Assembly (NCBI GenBank): GCA_015486775.1 | Contig: WFRA01000097.1 | Location: forward strand, 1-22,035 | DNA from: Kiritimatiellales bacterium | GTDB taxonomy: Bacteria; Verrucomicrobiota; Kiritimatiellia; Kiritimatiellales; Pontiellaceae | Length of the DNA: 22,035 bases | Direction of reading: 5' to 3' | In this document: piece after piece, positions 6,150-13,702 of the stretch | Layout of the letters: every line of letters starts with the position of its first letter | Position numbering within the stretch: the first letter of the stretch is position 1 | Notes under the pieces: model-generated | Databases searched by the model: none | Seen by the model: the letters and a program-made list of their open reading frames with translations, nothing else | Told to the model about the DNA's origin: nothing | Translations under genes and position numbers: made by a program

Positions 6150-8039
6150 CTAGTACCTCCACGATTTCGGTTGGGTTGGATAGGTGCGGGTGCAGGTTTT
6201 GTCCATGCATTTGCCCACGGGAAGTTTCTTCAGGTTTTCAAGATTCTCAAACAGCCATTTATTCGGGCTGGCATACTGGATGATTTTCCCGCGCTCATCG
6301 GTAACGGTGATCAGGTAGGTGCTGTACTTTTCCCCGAGCCGTTGCGAATAGAGGATGCTGTTGCAGAGAAGGATGGGCTTCCCTGAAAACTCGAAGGATC
6401 GCCCGGGTTCCTTGGCCGGCGTGAAGGTGGCCTTTTGGCGATCGAGCAAAATATAGTTATTGCTGTTGCTACGGAGCTCGGAACCAATGGCAAAAAACTC
6501 GACCGTCAATTCATGGTTGTATTCTCCGGCCGAGATTTGCTTGAGTCTGGCACTAAAGGTATAGTCGTAGAGTCGCACCTCGGCGGTACCACTATATCTG
6601 CCGGGTGGAACCATCCGCATCGAACTCTTTTTTGAAAAATCGATATTGAACTTTGGAGGCCGGGCCAGTTCGATATATTCTTGATCCGCCTTGGAAAACC
6701 GAGCGAGCGGAATCTTGCGCGTCTTTCCGCGTGCTGTCTTCAAGACGGCCTGACCACCGATCACAACCGCGAATTTGGCTTCCATGGTTTTCCCGTCCTT
6801 TAGAGTCCAACTCCGCACTCCATCCTCGTCTGGACTTTCAGGTGCATTTGGCTTGGTTTCGGCTGGTTCCGGAGGAGCAACAATTTTGCTCGATGCGTCG
6901 AAATCGCAAAACACCGGGCCGCCTTCAAGGCTGAGCTCCCCGGGAGCAAGATACTTCAAAATCCTATCCACAAGATCGCGCGATGGCTCTGCGGTTTTAA
7001 AAATGGGAAGGAGGGGATTGCCCTGCGGGCCTCTCTCGTATTCCTCGCCTTTGACCTCAACAAGAAGCATGGCCCCAAACGATACCCCGGCCCAGTCCAG
7101 GAAAAGATATTCCATATCAAGCGGCTTCCCCGGTTCAAGCGTGATCCAATCGCCCACGGTGCTTTTTCCTGCGCCTAGGAAGTACTTTTGCGAGTCTGCC
7201 GATGTGGACTGCCATCTTGGTGCCAAGTTGAAGCTACTGGTAGGGTCGTACATGGCATTGAGCACAACTTTCCCGTCCACACGAACAACCAGAACGGAAT
7301 CGCCCGCACCCCAAAAACGGAAGGTGATCCCGTTGGTGTAGGCTACGGGGCAAACCAGCTTCCCCCTGTAGACAACCACCCAAGAGTAGTCGAAAGCTTC
7401 ATGGCTGCCTTTAAATGCGTCAAGTTCTCCAAATGCCTTCAGCGCCATGACCGACTCCATGACGGGAAACATGCATGTTGTGGCATAGAGCTTTATTGGG
7501 GAATGGTAATAGCGGGATAAATCCGAAGCCTTCCACCCATTGGAAACAAAATCGTGCAATGTCTCCATGAACTTGTAGTCATCCATAAGGTAGTTGCGGC
7601 TTCCATCCCGGTTTCTCAAAAAATGGTAGAAGGTACCTACAAAGTCGTTTCCAATGGACATCCCATCGCCAAAAAGGGTCGTTTCGCCAAGGTCGGGCAT
7701 AATATCGAAGCCATCGATACCACCGCCAAGCCCTTCGCCCATACCGGACATTTCCGGAAGCTGGATATCGGGCATGTTCGCCTTCTGCACCTTGGTGACG
7801 ATGCGCGTGGTTGGCTTGGGTTTGGAGCTCTTTTTGATCTTTACCTTGGGCTTCTTGAGCTTCATCTTCGGACGCTCCACCGCCTTGGGCGGGGCGAACT
7901 CCACCTCTTTTTGCTTCACTACCGTGAAGACCACCAGCGACCCCGCCAGCAGGAAGAGGCCGACATGGATCACAATGCTCAGCAGCACCGCACTCGGCGT
8001 TCCCTTGGTCGGTTTCTGTTTTTTTAATCGCCGTTTCAT
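6150..8039 (-). CDS. TonB-like single-pass membrane protein with SHD1 domain
   Basis: 629 residues. The ATG at 8039 follows an AAGAGAAGAG ribosome site, 11 bases after the GH20 stop. A basic N-terminus (MKRRLKKQK) leads into one membrane helix (about 17-41), then a Pro/Lys-rich stretch (48-76, with KLKKPKVKIKK and KPKP) and a Gly-rich linker (97-130). That is the plan of a TonB-type energy-transducer N-terminus, but no TonB C-terminal domain is seen. Residues 215-330 are beta-rich with repeated VVYRGK and VVRVDGKV strands and recall a PA14- or carbohydrate-binding-like module (weak). Residues about 408-456 (SWTLKDGKTMEAKF to IPLARFSKADQEYIE) fit the SHD1 domain common in Planctomycetes and Verrucomicrobia. 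Residues 465-590 are beta-rich and unassigned. It is last in an operon with the EEP and GH20 genes. A structural or scaffold role in the envelope is inferred. Confidence 0.85.
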   Translation of the reverse strand: MKRRLKKQKPTKGTPSAVLLSIVIHVGLFLLAGSLVVFTVVKQKEVEFAPPKAVERPKMKLKKPKVKIKKSSKPKPTTRIVTKVQKANMPDIQLPEMSGMGEGLGGGIDGFDIMPDLGETTLFGDGMSIGNDFVGTFYHFLRNRDGSRNYLMDDYKFMETLHDFVSNGWKASDLSRYYHSPIKLYATTCMFPVMESVMALKAFGELDAFKGSHEAFDYSWVVVYRGKLVCPVAYTNGITFRFWGAGDSVLVVRVDGKVVLNAMYDPTSSFNLAPRWQSTSADSQKYFLGAGKSTVGDWITLEPGKPLDMEYLFLDWAGVSFGAMLLVEVKGEEYERGPQGNPLLPIFKTAEPSRDLVDRILKYLAPGELSLEGGPVFCDFDASSKIVAPPEPAETKPNAPESPDEDGVRSWTLKDGKTMEAKFAVVIGGQAVLKTARGKTRKIPLARFSKADQEYIELARPPKFNIDFSKKSSMRMVPPGRYSGTAEVRLYDYTFSARLKQISAGEYNHELTVEFFAIGSELRSNSNNYILLDRQKATFTPAKEPGRSFEFSGKPILLCNSILYSQRLGEKYSTYLITVTDERGKIIQYASPNKWLFENLENLKKLPVGKCMDKTCTRTYPTQPKSWRY

Positions 8040-8050
8040 CTACTCTTCTC

Positions 8051-9607
8051 TTAGGGTTTCTTCCCCGCCATAACTGTCTGGGAAAACGGGAACGCCGCAG
8101 CATTAAACCGCGCCTTAAACTGCTCCAACGAAGTTTTGCATGGGGAGTCCCATGTGCGTTCTGCAACAATCGCCAGGGGCAGGTCAACAAACGGGGTGAA
8201 CCAAGCATCATCCTCTACATCGATCGATTTGCCGTCGCACCACAAACATACCTCGTAGCCTTTAATATTCGGATGGGTCTGCGGTTGCCACTGCTCATAG
8301 ACTTTCCGTGGGTGGAAATAGACTTTTTCACGGCCAGGAACAATATAGAGGTAGGCGGTGCCCTTCATAATGTCCCCCGTAGTCATGATCTTATAGCCAT
8401 CAGCCAGAATTTCCGGTCGCCGGAAGGATCCCTTCCGGGAAACCCACGCATCGATCACAATATCCTTTGCCGGCTGAATGCTTGTTTTGTTTTGCCTGTC
8501 GCTATCTTTGCAGAAACGCCACCAGTTCCAAACCATGGTTGTTTTCCCGTACGACTTCACCTGCTCGTTCACTTCGTTCACAAAGTCCACAAAAACATCG
8601 CCCGGATATTCGTACCCCATCTCCTTCGCGGCCTTGACCAACTCCTTGCAGGCATATTTATCGTTATCGTACTGGTATTCATCCCCCCCAATGTGGAAAT
8701 ACGGCCCGTCGAAAAGCGGAATCCACTCGTCCAGCAAAGCCTTGATCCAAGACCTCACCTCCCGGCGGGAAATATCCAGCGTCCCGCCCTTGTTGTCCTG
8801 CGGATCCCCCGTTCCATATTTCCCCCCCATCGAAGGGCATTTAAAACCAAGATAGGGATTGTAGTCCGTAATGGCTTCTGCGTGGGCGGGGAGGTCTATT
8901 TCGGGAATCACCATAACGTGGTATTTCGCCGCATAGTCCTGGATTCTCCGAATGTCCTCCTTGCTGTACGATTGTTCTGCCGCCAATCCGGGAAACAAGT
9001 CGCTTTTTAGCCGGAATCCGTTCCACTCCGTAAAGTGCAGGTGGATAAAATTCATCTTCTGCCAAGCCAGCTTGCGGATCAGGGTTTCGATGTATTCCAC
9101 CTCGAAATATCTACGCCCCAGATCAATCATGAATCCCCGCTCGGCATACTGGGGAAAATCGCGGACTTGTCCGTTCGGTATCTCCTTGTCCTGCATGAAC
9201 AGCTGCAACAGCGACTGCATGGCATAAAAGGCACCCTTGGCGGAATTGGCTTTCACCTGCACTTGCCCGGCGATATCCATTTGGTAGCCTTCCTCGCCCA
9301 GAGCATCATCGTGTGCATCAAGGGAAAATACCAAATCCCCGTCCCGGGGCTCTCCTTCAAGAACCGCCAGCTCCATCCCGGAAAGCAGTTTCAACTCCTT
9401 TTTGAAAACCACCAGATCCCGCTCCAACACCTTATAGCTGGCGGCATCGGCCACAATTCGAGAGGTCGATGTTAATAACTTGAAGCTGCCTTCGCGAGCC
9501 TGCACCTCCCGGAATTGAGGAACCACATTGTATTGCCCGCGGGAAACCAAGGGCAGGAATAGATAGAAGATCGTTGCGAACAATACATGCTTCATTATGA
9601 ACCTCAT
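8051..9607 (-). CDS. GH20 beta-N-acetylhexosaminidase, secreted
   Basis: 518 residues from the ATG at 9607, chosen for GGGAG 6 bases upstream and a plausible signal peptide (RFIMKH, then LFATIFYLFLPLVS, cut near Gly-Gln). A GTG 15 bases earlier, overlapping the previous stop, and an ATG 12 bases later are alternatives. Residues 25-150 form the alpha/beta N-terminal domain usual in GH20; the TIM barrel runs from about 155. The family motif HIGGDE is at 305-310: Asp309 positions the N-acetyl group and Glu310 is the acid/base in substrate-assisted catalysis. HLHFTEWNGFRL stands where many relatives have HWHLTDD, so this is a divergent subfamily. Expected action is removal of terminal GlcNAc or GalNAc from glycans outside the cytoplasm. 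It sits 11 bases from both neighbours in the operon. Confidence 0.93.
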   Translation of the reverse strand: MRFIMKHVLFATIFYLFLPLVSRGQYNVVPQFREVQAREGSFKLLTSTSRIVADAASYKVLERDLVVFKKELKLLSGMELAVLEGEPRDGDLVFSLDAHDDALGEEGYQMDIAGQVQVKANSAKGAFYAMQSLLQLFMQDKEIPNGQVRDFPQYAERGFMIDLGRRYFEVEYIETLIRKLAWQKMNFIHLHFTEWNGFRLKSDLFPGLAAEQSYSKEDIRRIQDYAAKYHVMVIPEIDLPAHAEAITDYNPYLGFKCPSMGGKYGTGDPQDNKGGTLDISRREVRSWIKALLDEWIPLFDGPYFHIGGDEYQYDNDKYACKELVKAAKEMGYEYPGDVFVDFVNEVNEQVKSYGKTTMVWNWWRFCKDSDRQNKTSIQPAKDIVIDAWVSRKGSFRRPEILADGYKIMTTGDIMKGTAYLYIVPGREKVYFHPRKVYEQWQPQTHPNIKGYEVCLWCDGKSIDVEDDAWFTPFVDLPLAIVAERTWDSPCKTSLEQFKARFNAAAFPFSQTVMAGKKP

Positions 9608-9618
9608 GGCTCTCTCCC

Positions 9619-11466
9619 TCACTTTATTTCCGAGACTTCAAATTCAATCAAAACCGCTGCATGGTCGCTTGGGAAAGCACGCTTTTCATGCGGGATTGAG
9701 TTGTCTTCATATTCACCTTCCTCGGGGATCACCGTCGCGGCAACGGGGACAAGCGCAAAACCACTCGCCGGATTTTTTACATAGAGTCTGTCGATTCGGT
9801 TTCGCGGCCGATTTTCGTACATCGGGCTCCAGGTGTTGCCGGGAACTTTTACAGGATCAGGGTACACCGCGCGGAAACAGTCAGAGAACCCTGCTTTCTC
9901 CATTTCCAAGCTTGAAGGAAGGGGGAGCGCCCGTCTGGACAACGGCATTGCCGCTTCGGTTTCCTCGGTCCAGTCCAGATGGGACGGGCAATTCCAGTCT
10001 CCGCCGACCAGTACAGGATACTTCGCGCTTAAATGCCCCTGTTCTTTTAGGTACCCGAGAATATCCTTGGTTTGAGCCTGCCGGGTTGCCTCGCGTTTCA
10101 ATAAATCTTCATCTGAAATGTCAGGGTTTTCCTTTAGACCCCAATCGACGGTATGTCGGTAGTCGATCCAAGTCGAGTAGGCAACCACCTCGCGTCCTTC
10201 GCCCAGATCAAGCCGGGCACCGAGACCATAGTGGCTATGGTAGAAATAATCCTGAAGGATCGGGAAATGCGTCAGCACACACAAATGATGCTTCTTCTTG
10301 CCTCCCTGGTAATAGTTCCATCCTAGCTCCCCAGCCAACCAAGCACCGGCATGGGGGCGACCACCATCTATGTCGTAGGCTTCCTGCAGAAGGCAGATAT
10401 CGGCTTTGGTTTTTCGAATCAACGCAAGGATCTTCTCCGGACCACCCTCGACATCGTTTCCGGCATGCAAGAGATTCCAACCAAGAACCTTAACTCTTTC
10501 CGGCTTCTCTGTCCCGCGCAAAGAGCCGACTTGATCTTGATCATCCACCTTCCCGCATATCGGTTCCCCTGCCTGTTGGACACCAGAGGAATCACGATCG
10601 GAACTCAGCGTGAATGTGGCAAAAACCGGGTAGTGATCGGAACTCTTCGACTCTCCTCGCTTATAGTTGCTGCAAGAATCAATGTTTCTATAAAAGAAAT
10701 AATCAATGCGGTGTGTCCCTGGATCAGCACCCAAAATAGTATTATATAACTTGGTCTCTGCATATTTCCCGGTAGCGGATGCATAGGCATCCTTGAATCC
10801 CGCTTTTATGAATTTATTATATTTATCAGGGTGTTTCCCTCCATCAAAATTTAGATCGCCTCCCCAGACAATAGCATCCTCGGCCGGCACGGTTGCCTTC
10901 AGGTATTGCACGATTGCGTCCAGATCCGAATCGTTCAATCCATCGTAGATATGCCATGGATGGGTATTCCCAACCCAGAGGGGCTTGCCGTTCACCGACA
11001 GCTTCAACAGGGCAATCTGCCGGATCATGTCATGCCTTGGCTCCGGAAAATGCTTAACATACGGTCCGCCAATTTTTGGAAGGCGTGTAATGATTAACTG
11101 TGATTTTCCCCTGCGATAGTCCGTTGTTCCATCGCGAACCACCTCCTCATAAACAGTGTACTCATCCGGCAACATACTCCTAATAAAAGCAGTGGGATTT
11201 GCCCGTGCCCCTGTAAACTTAAAATCGGGGTGGTTGTTCACGTATGGGAACTCCTGCACGAAGGCAACATCCACCCCCTCCTCTTTGATACAGGAGACCA
11301 ACTGATCTAGCGCGGAGTTTTCACCAAGGTTTGTCTTTTCGGCATTTACTCCATAATGAACATTATATGTCATCACCTTGACCGTATTGCTGTTTGCCAA
11401 CGCCTTAGCGTTAAAACAGATGCCAATCAGTGCGGAAACGAAACTTGCTGCGATTTTAAATTTCAT
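9619..11466 (-). CDS. Secreted protein with two tandem EEP phosphodiesterase domains
   Basis: 615 residues. The start at 11466 has GAGGT 7 bases upstream and gives a signal peptide (MKFKIAASFVSALIGICFNAK, cut near ALA-N25); an upstream in-frame start would add 21 unsuitable residues. It contains two endonuclease/exonuclease/phosphatase domains. Domain 1 (about 27-288) has MTYNVHYG (Asn35), VQEF (Glu72), NTHPW (His169), GGDLNF (Asp204, Asn206), HRIDYFF (Asp255) and SSDHYPV (Asp277, His278). Domain 2 (about 325-612) has LGWNLLH (Asn331), LLQEAY (Glu362), GGDWNC (Asp490, Asn492), NRIDRLY (Asp559) and PSDHAAV (Asp601, His602). The His of the THL/THP motif appears replaced in domain 2 (YSTWIDY). 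The family uses Mg2+ to cut phosphodiesters or phosphomonoesters; substrates range from DNA to sphingomyelin and inositol phosphates and cannot be told here. First gene of the operon with GH20. Confidence 0.9.
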   Translation of the reverse strand: MKFKIAASFVSALIGICFNAKALANSNTVKVMTYNVHYGVNAEKTNLGENSALDQLVSCIKEEGVDVAFVQEFPYVNNHPDFKFTGARANPTAFIRSMLPDEYTVYEEVVRDGTTDYRRGKSQLIITRLPKIGGPYVKHFPEPRHDMIRQIALLKLSVNGKPLWVGNTHPWHIYDGLNDSDLDAIVQYLKATVPAEDAIVWGGDLNFDGGKHPDKYNKFIKAGFKDAYASATGKYAETKLYNTILGADPGTHRIDYFFYRNIDSCSNYKRGESKSSDHYPVFATFTLSSDRDSSGVQQAGEPICGKVDDQDQVGSLRGTEKPERVKVLGWNLLHAGNDVEGGPEKILALIRKTKADICLLQEAYDIDGGRPHAGAWLAGELGWNYYQGGKKKHHLCVLTHFPILQDYFYHSHYGLGARLDLGEGREVVAYSTWIDYRHTVDWGLKENPDISDEDLLKREATRQAQTKDILGYLKEQGHLSAKYPVLVGGDWNCPSHLDWTEETEAAMPLSRRALPLPSSLEMEKAGFSDCFRAVYPDPVKVPGNTWSPMYENRPRNRIDRLYVKNPASGFALVPVAATVIPEEGEYEDNSIPHEKRAFPSDHAAVLIEFEVSEIK

Positions 11467-11481
11467 GGTCAACCTCTGGGT

Positions 11482-11487
11482 ATTATA
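11482..11487 (-). promoter_or_regulatory. Candidate -10 box of the EEP-GH20-TonB-like operon
   Basis: A perfect TATAAT on the minus strand lies 15 bases upstream of the EEP start codon. No good -35 hexamer is found 16-18 bases further out (CAATAC at 17). If used, the leader would be only about 10 bases and would begin near the GAGG ribosome site. The adjacent inverted repeat at 11516-11583 would then lie directly upstream of the promoter. Confidence 0.3.
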
Positions 11488-11515
11488 CGGAGTTAACTTA
11501 ATTCGTATTGAGTGA

Positions 11516-11583
11516 ACCACGAAATACACGAATCACACGAAAATAGAATACCTGCATTTGATTGCTTTCGTGTATTTGGTGTA
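11516..11583. repeat. CACGAA word-type inverted repeat
   Basis: The arm 11516-11532 (ACCACGAAATACACGAA) is matched in inverse by 11567-11583 (TTCGTGTATTTGGTGTA) at 14 of 17 positions, with a 34-base loop. It is the same style as the other word-like intergenic repeats in this window. It sits directly upstream of the EEP operon. Confidence 0.6.
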
Positions 11584-11649
11584 TTGAATCGAGCCGATGG
11601 CTCTATTTGCTTCGCAAATTATTTATCGCTCCGCTTTCAGCGTGGTTAT

Positions 11650-11699
11650 AATTACCGCTTCGCTGCCGCCGCTCCGCGTCAGCCTCACATTCGTGTCTA
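11650..11699 (-). repeat. 50-bp dispersed repeat, copy 1
   Basis: Read on the minus strand, this 50-base stretch matches 13350-13399 on the plus strand with 5 mismatches by hand alignment. It contains GACGCGGAGC and AGCGAAGCGG. The two copies face each other across the PEP-CTERM propeller gene. Confidence 0.75.
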
Positions 11700-11763
11700 T
11701 TCAGATTAATTTGATTTAATCGTCGATTTAGTCTTTGGATCAGGAAGACCAGATGGCGGGGTG

Positions 11764-11796
11764 AAAAATAAAATGCCACAGATGGAACTGTGGCAT
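11764..11796 (-). terminator. Intrinsic terminator of the PEP-CTERM propeller gene
   Basis: A perfect 9-bp stem, ATGCCACAG (11773-11781) and CTGTGGCAT (11788-11796), has a 6-base loop. On the minus strand it is followed by TTTTATTTTTC. It lies 28 bases after the stop at 11825, so it is a good rho-independent terminator for that gene. Confidence 0.88.
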
Positions 11797-11824
11797 TCAA
11801 CTTTACGGATCTCCCTCAAGAAGA

Positions 11825-12988
11825 CTAGAGCATCAGCTTTCTGCGGATCCAGAGTATGCCTCCGCCCATCGTGGCAATCAGGCCAAGTGTTGCCGGCTCG
11901 GGAATGACGTCGTAGACTTGCAGGGTGTTGCTGCTTCCGCCGATGGCAAGCTGTTTGCCGTCGGGGGAAATAGCCATGGAGCTTCGATATATGTTGAAGC
12001 CCAGATCGGCGATCACAACGCTTGAATCCGCAAGATAGGTTCCATTGGTGGATACGGCGTTGGCCACATCGATGCGGAACATGTCCTCGACGCTGTTGGT
12101 GCCTTTGAGTGCGAACCAGAGGGAACCGTCATCCTGGTTGATGGCAATCGCATCGTCAAGATAGCTGTAGGATGCCGGATCGATTCCGTCGATATAGACG
12201 CGCTCCGCAGTGCCACTGCCATCCAGGCGGGTGACATAGACCCGGTCGGTTCCATCGCCCAGATCGTCCGAATTGATAACATTGTCGCGGGCGATGTAGA
12301 GCTTGCCGTCGACATTGCTGGAGTCGATCCGCAGACCACCGCTCTGCCTCGGATATTCAGTCCAGAGAACGTCGTAGTCGTTGGCGGTGGAGGTGCTGGT
12401 GGACTTCACGGCCAGAATGGCATTGGTCGGCCCGTCGTAGTAGGAGTCGTAGGCCAGCACATCGCTGCCCGCCGTGTAGCCACCGCCAAAACCGGTAGGA
12501 ACCATGACGACGGAACGACCGTCGTTGTCGGAGCCGCTGCCATAGTGCCCGAGCATCCAGCTCGAAGTAGGCGTTCCGCTCGGATCCGTGATTTTATATA
12601 CCCCGCCGCCGCTATCGGCGTTGATCATATAGGCCGTCCCTGAGGAGTCCACCGCAACATCGTGCGGGCTGTCGACGTCTGCGTCCGTTCCGCTGGGGGC
12701 GGAACCCAGCGCCAGTCGGCTGCTCACGGTTCCGGCGGTTAGATCGAACGAATAGAGTCCCCGCCGACTGTTCCAGCCCGTTTTGTTTGCCACGTAGACC
12801 CGGTCGTAGGTTCCGCCGGTCTGCTGGGTCGGATCGAACGCGAGCCCCCCGACATAGTTGGTTCCACCTCCGCCCCATCCGGTGGAAATCGTCTGCTGCA
12901 ACCCCGACACATAGACTCCGTCGTAGGTTGCGGCCGAAGCTGCCGCGACCAAGGACATCGCAGCCATTGCTGTAATCACTCTTTTCAT
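11825..12988 (-). CDS. PEP-CTERM beta-propeller protein
   Basis: 387 residues. The start at 12988 has AGGAGAAC 8 bases upstream and gives a signal peptide (MKRVITAMAAMSLVAAASA, cut near residue 19). The mature protein is Gly/Ser/Asp-rich and beta-stranded, with repeated blades such as SPHDVAVDSSGTAYMI (107-122), DGKLYIARDNV, DGSLWFALKG and SMAISPDGKQLAIGG (337-351). These recall NHL or SMP-30-like six-bladed propellers, but no catalytic set is recognisable. Residues 361-387 are a PEP-CTERM tail: VIPEPATLG, a hydrophobic helix, then IRRKLML, almost the same as in the 656-2086 gene, so both are probably processed by the same exosortase. It is monocistronic, with a strong terminator, and isolated between repeat-rich regions. 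The function is unknown. Confidence 0.9.
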   Translation of the reverse strand: MKRVITAMAAMSLVAAASAATYDGVYVSGLQQTISTGWGGGGTNYVGGLAFDPTQQTGGTYDRVYVANKTGWNSRRGLYSFDLTAGTVSSRLALGSAPSGTDADVDSPHDVAVDSSGTAYMINADSGGGVYKITDPSGTPTSSWMLGHYGSGSDNDGRSVVMVPTGFGGGYTAGSDVLAYDSYYDGPTNAILAVKSTSTSTANDYDVLWTEYPRQSGGLRIDSSNVDGKLYIARDNVINSDDLGDGTDRVYVTRLDGSGTAERVYIDGIDPASYSYLDDAIAINQDDGSLWFALKGTNSVEDMFRIDVANAVSTNGTYLADSSVVIADLGFNIYRSSMAISPDGKQLAIGGSSNTLQVYDVIPEPATLGLIATMGGGILWIRRKLML

Positions 12989-13225
12989 TGCCGTTCTCCT
13001 TTGTTCTTCTTCCGGGTGGCGCAGGCACCCGCCTGCTGGAAACCATCCAGAATTCAGGGTCAACGTAGCACGCTCCTATATGGCCGTCATTGCATATAAG
13101 CGTCTATTAGGTTTGGTTTTGCGACATCTAACTGAGGGGGCACTCCTCCCGAAACAGGCTGCGCCGCAAAAATCCGGATCGCCCTTCTTTACACCAAGGG
13201 GAATTATAGCAAAATTAATCTGGAT

Positions 13226-13350
13226 AGAGCATTTCACGGATGAAGTGTTGTAGACGCGACGCCCTCGTCGCGTTCTTTGTTTCTGGGCAAGCGACGAGGA
13301 TGTCGCTTCTACGAAAAGGTTAGTGCGGCATCACAACCGTGAACTGCTCT
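13226..13350. repeat. 125-bp nested palindromic element (MITE- or REP-like)
   Basis: Outer arms AGAGCATTTCACGG (13226-13239) and CCGTGAACTGCTCT (13337-13350) are inverse copies with one mismatch. Inner arms 13250-13274 and 13289-13312 are inverse copies of a GTAGA(C/A)GCGAC sequence. Each inner arm itself contains a palindrome-like GCGAC...CGTCGC core. The left half is shorter than the right by about 13 bases. There is no coding capacity. Confidence 0.7.
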
Positions 13351-13399
13351 AGACACGAATGAGAGGCGGACGCGGAGCTGCGGTAGCGAAGCGGCAATT
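13350..13399 (+). repeat. 50-bp dispersed repeat, copy 2
   Basis: This is the inverted partner of 11650-11699, with 45 of 50 positions identical by hand alignment. It begins at the last base of the 125-bp palindromic element, so the two may form one composite unit. Confidence 0.75.
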
Positions 13400-13418
13400 G
13401 TTTCACCCAGAGTCACGA

Positions 13419-13462
13419 AGCCACAGAGAATCATAGTAGCCAGAACCACCTTCTTTGTGGCT
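13419..13462. repeat. AGCCACAGAG word-type inverted repeat
   Basis: AGCCACAGAG (13419-13428) faces CTTTGTGGCT (13453-13462), 9 of 10 matching, with CACCCAGAGTCACG before it and CTGCGTCTTGAG after it. It is another word-like intergenic repeat of the type seen around 5640 and 11520. Confidence 0.5.
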
Positions 13463-13526
13463 CTGCGTCTTGAGCGAACGAAGAGAGCGGGCATGAGTAC
13501 GATACGGGTCAAGTTAATCCGATACC

Positions 13527-13631
13527 GGGGTATGCAGTTGAGTCTCGTGTCCCCTATATATTGTGCTTGCCTCACAACTTCCATGAGCCAATTGCTACAT
13601 CTTGTCGTAACGAGACTCAACTGCATACCCC
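13527..13631. repeat. Long hairpin with perfect 22-bp arms
   Basis: The arm 13527-13548 (starts GGGGTATGCAG, ends GAGTCTCGT) is perfectly complementary to 13610-13631 around a 61-base loop. A looser match (ATCCGATA against ATCCGATAT) continues outward after a small break. There is no gene inside. It could be a transposon-derived miniature element or a structured RNA. Confidence 0.75.
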
Positions 13632-13702
13632 AGATCCGATATTGTTTATCGCTATGCTTTCGGGTGGTTCTTCACTGCAATTTTTAGGATTACCGGTTCC
13701 TC

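Larger units (their letters stand above)
11467..11824. other. 358-base repeat-rich intergenic region
   Basis: No gene is seen. It holds, in order, a lone TATAAT box for the EEP operon (11482-11487), a CACGAA inverted repeat (11516-11583), two tiny hairpins (GAGCC/GGCTC at about 11590-11602 and TTTGC/GCAAA at about 11608-11620), one copy of a 50-bp repeat (11650-11699) and a clear intrinsic terminator for the PEP-CTERM gene (11764-11796). Confidence 0.7.
12989..13702. other. 714-base intergenic region packed with inverted repeats
   Basis: No credible gene. A GCAGGC/GCCTGC hairpin (13021-13036) lies in the leader of the PEP-CTERM gene. Then come a 125-bp nested palindrome (13226-13350), the second copy of a 50-bp repeat (13350-13399), an AGCCACAGAG inverted repeat (13419-13462) and a long perfect hairpin (13527-13631). 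Minus-strand frames through 13309-13626 run across these repeats and have no ribosome site. I found no terminator after the 13703 stop. Confidence 0.7.

Noticed and set aside
9608..9622. GTG start for the GH20 gene overlapping the EEP stop by four bases
   Set aside because: The overlap is attractive, but the ATG at 9607 has GGGAG at 6 bases and gives a better signal peptide. The GTG remains possible.
13021..13036. GCAGGC/GCCTGC hairpin in the leader of the PEP-CTERM propeller gene as a riboswitch
   Set aside because: Only a 6-bp stem with a 4-base loop. It matches no riboswitch pattern I know and is too far from the ribosome site to decide translation.
13309..13626. Minus-strand frame of 105 codons in the 13 kb repeat region
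   Set aside because: It runs through the 50-bp repeat and both arms of a long hairpin; no coding signature.
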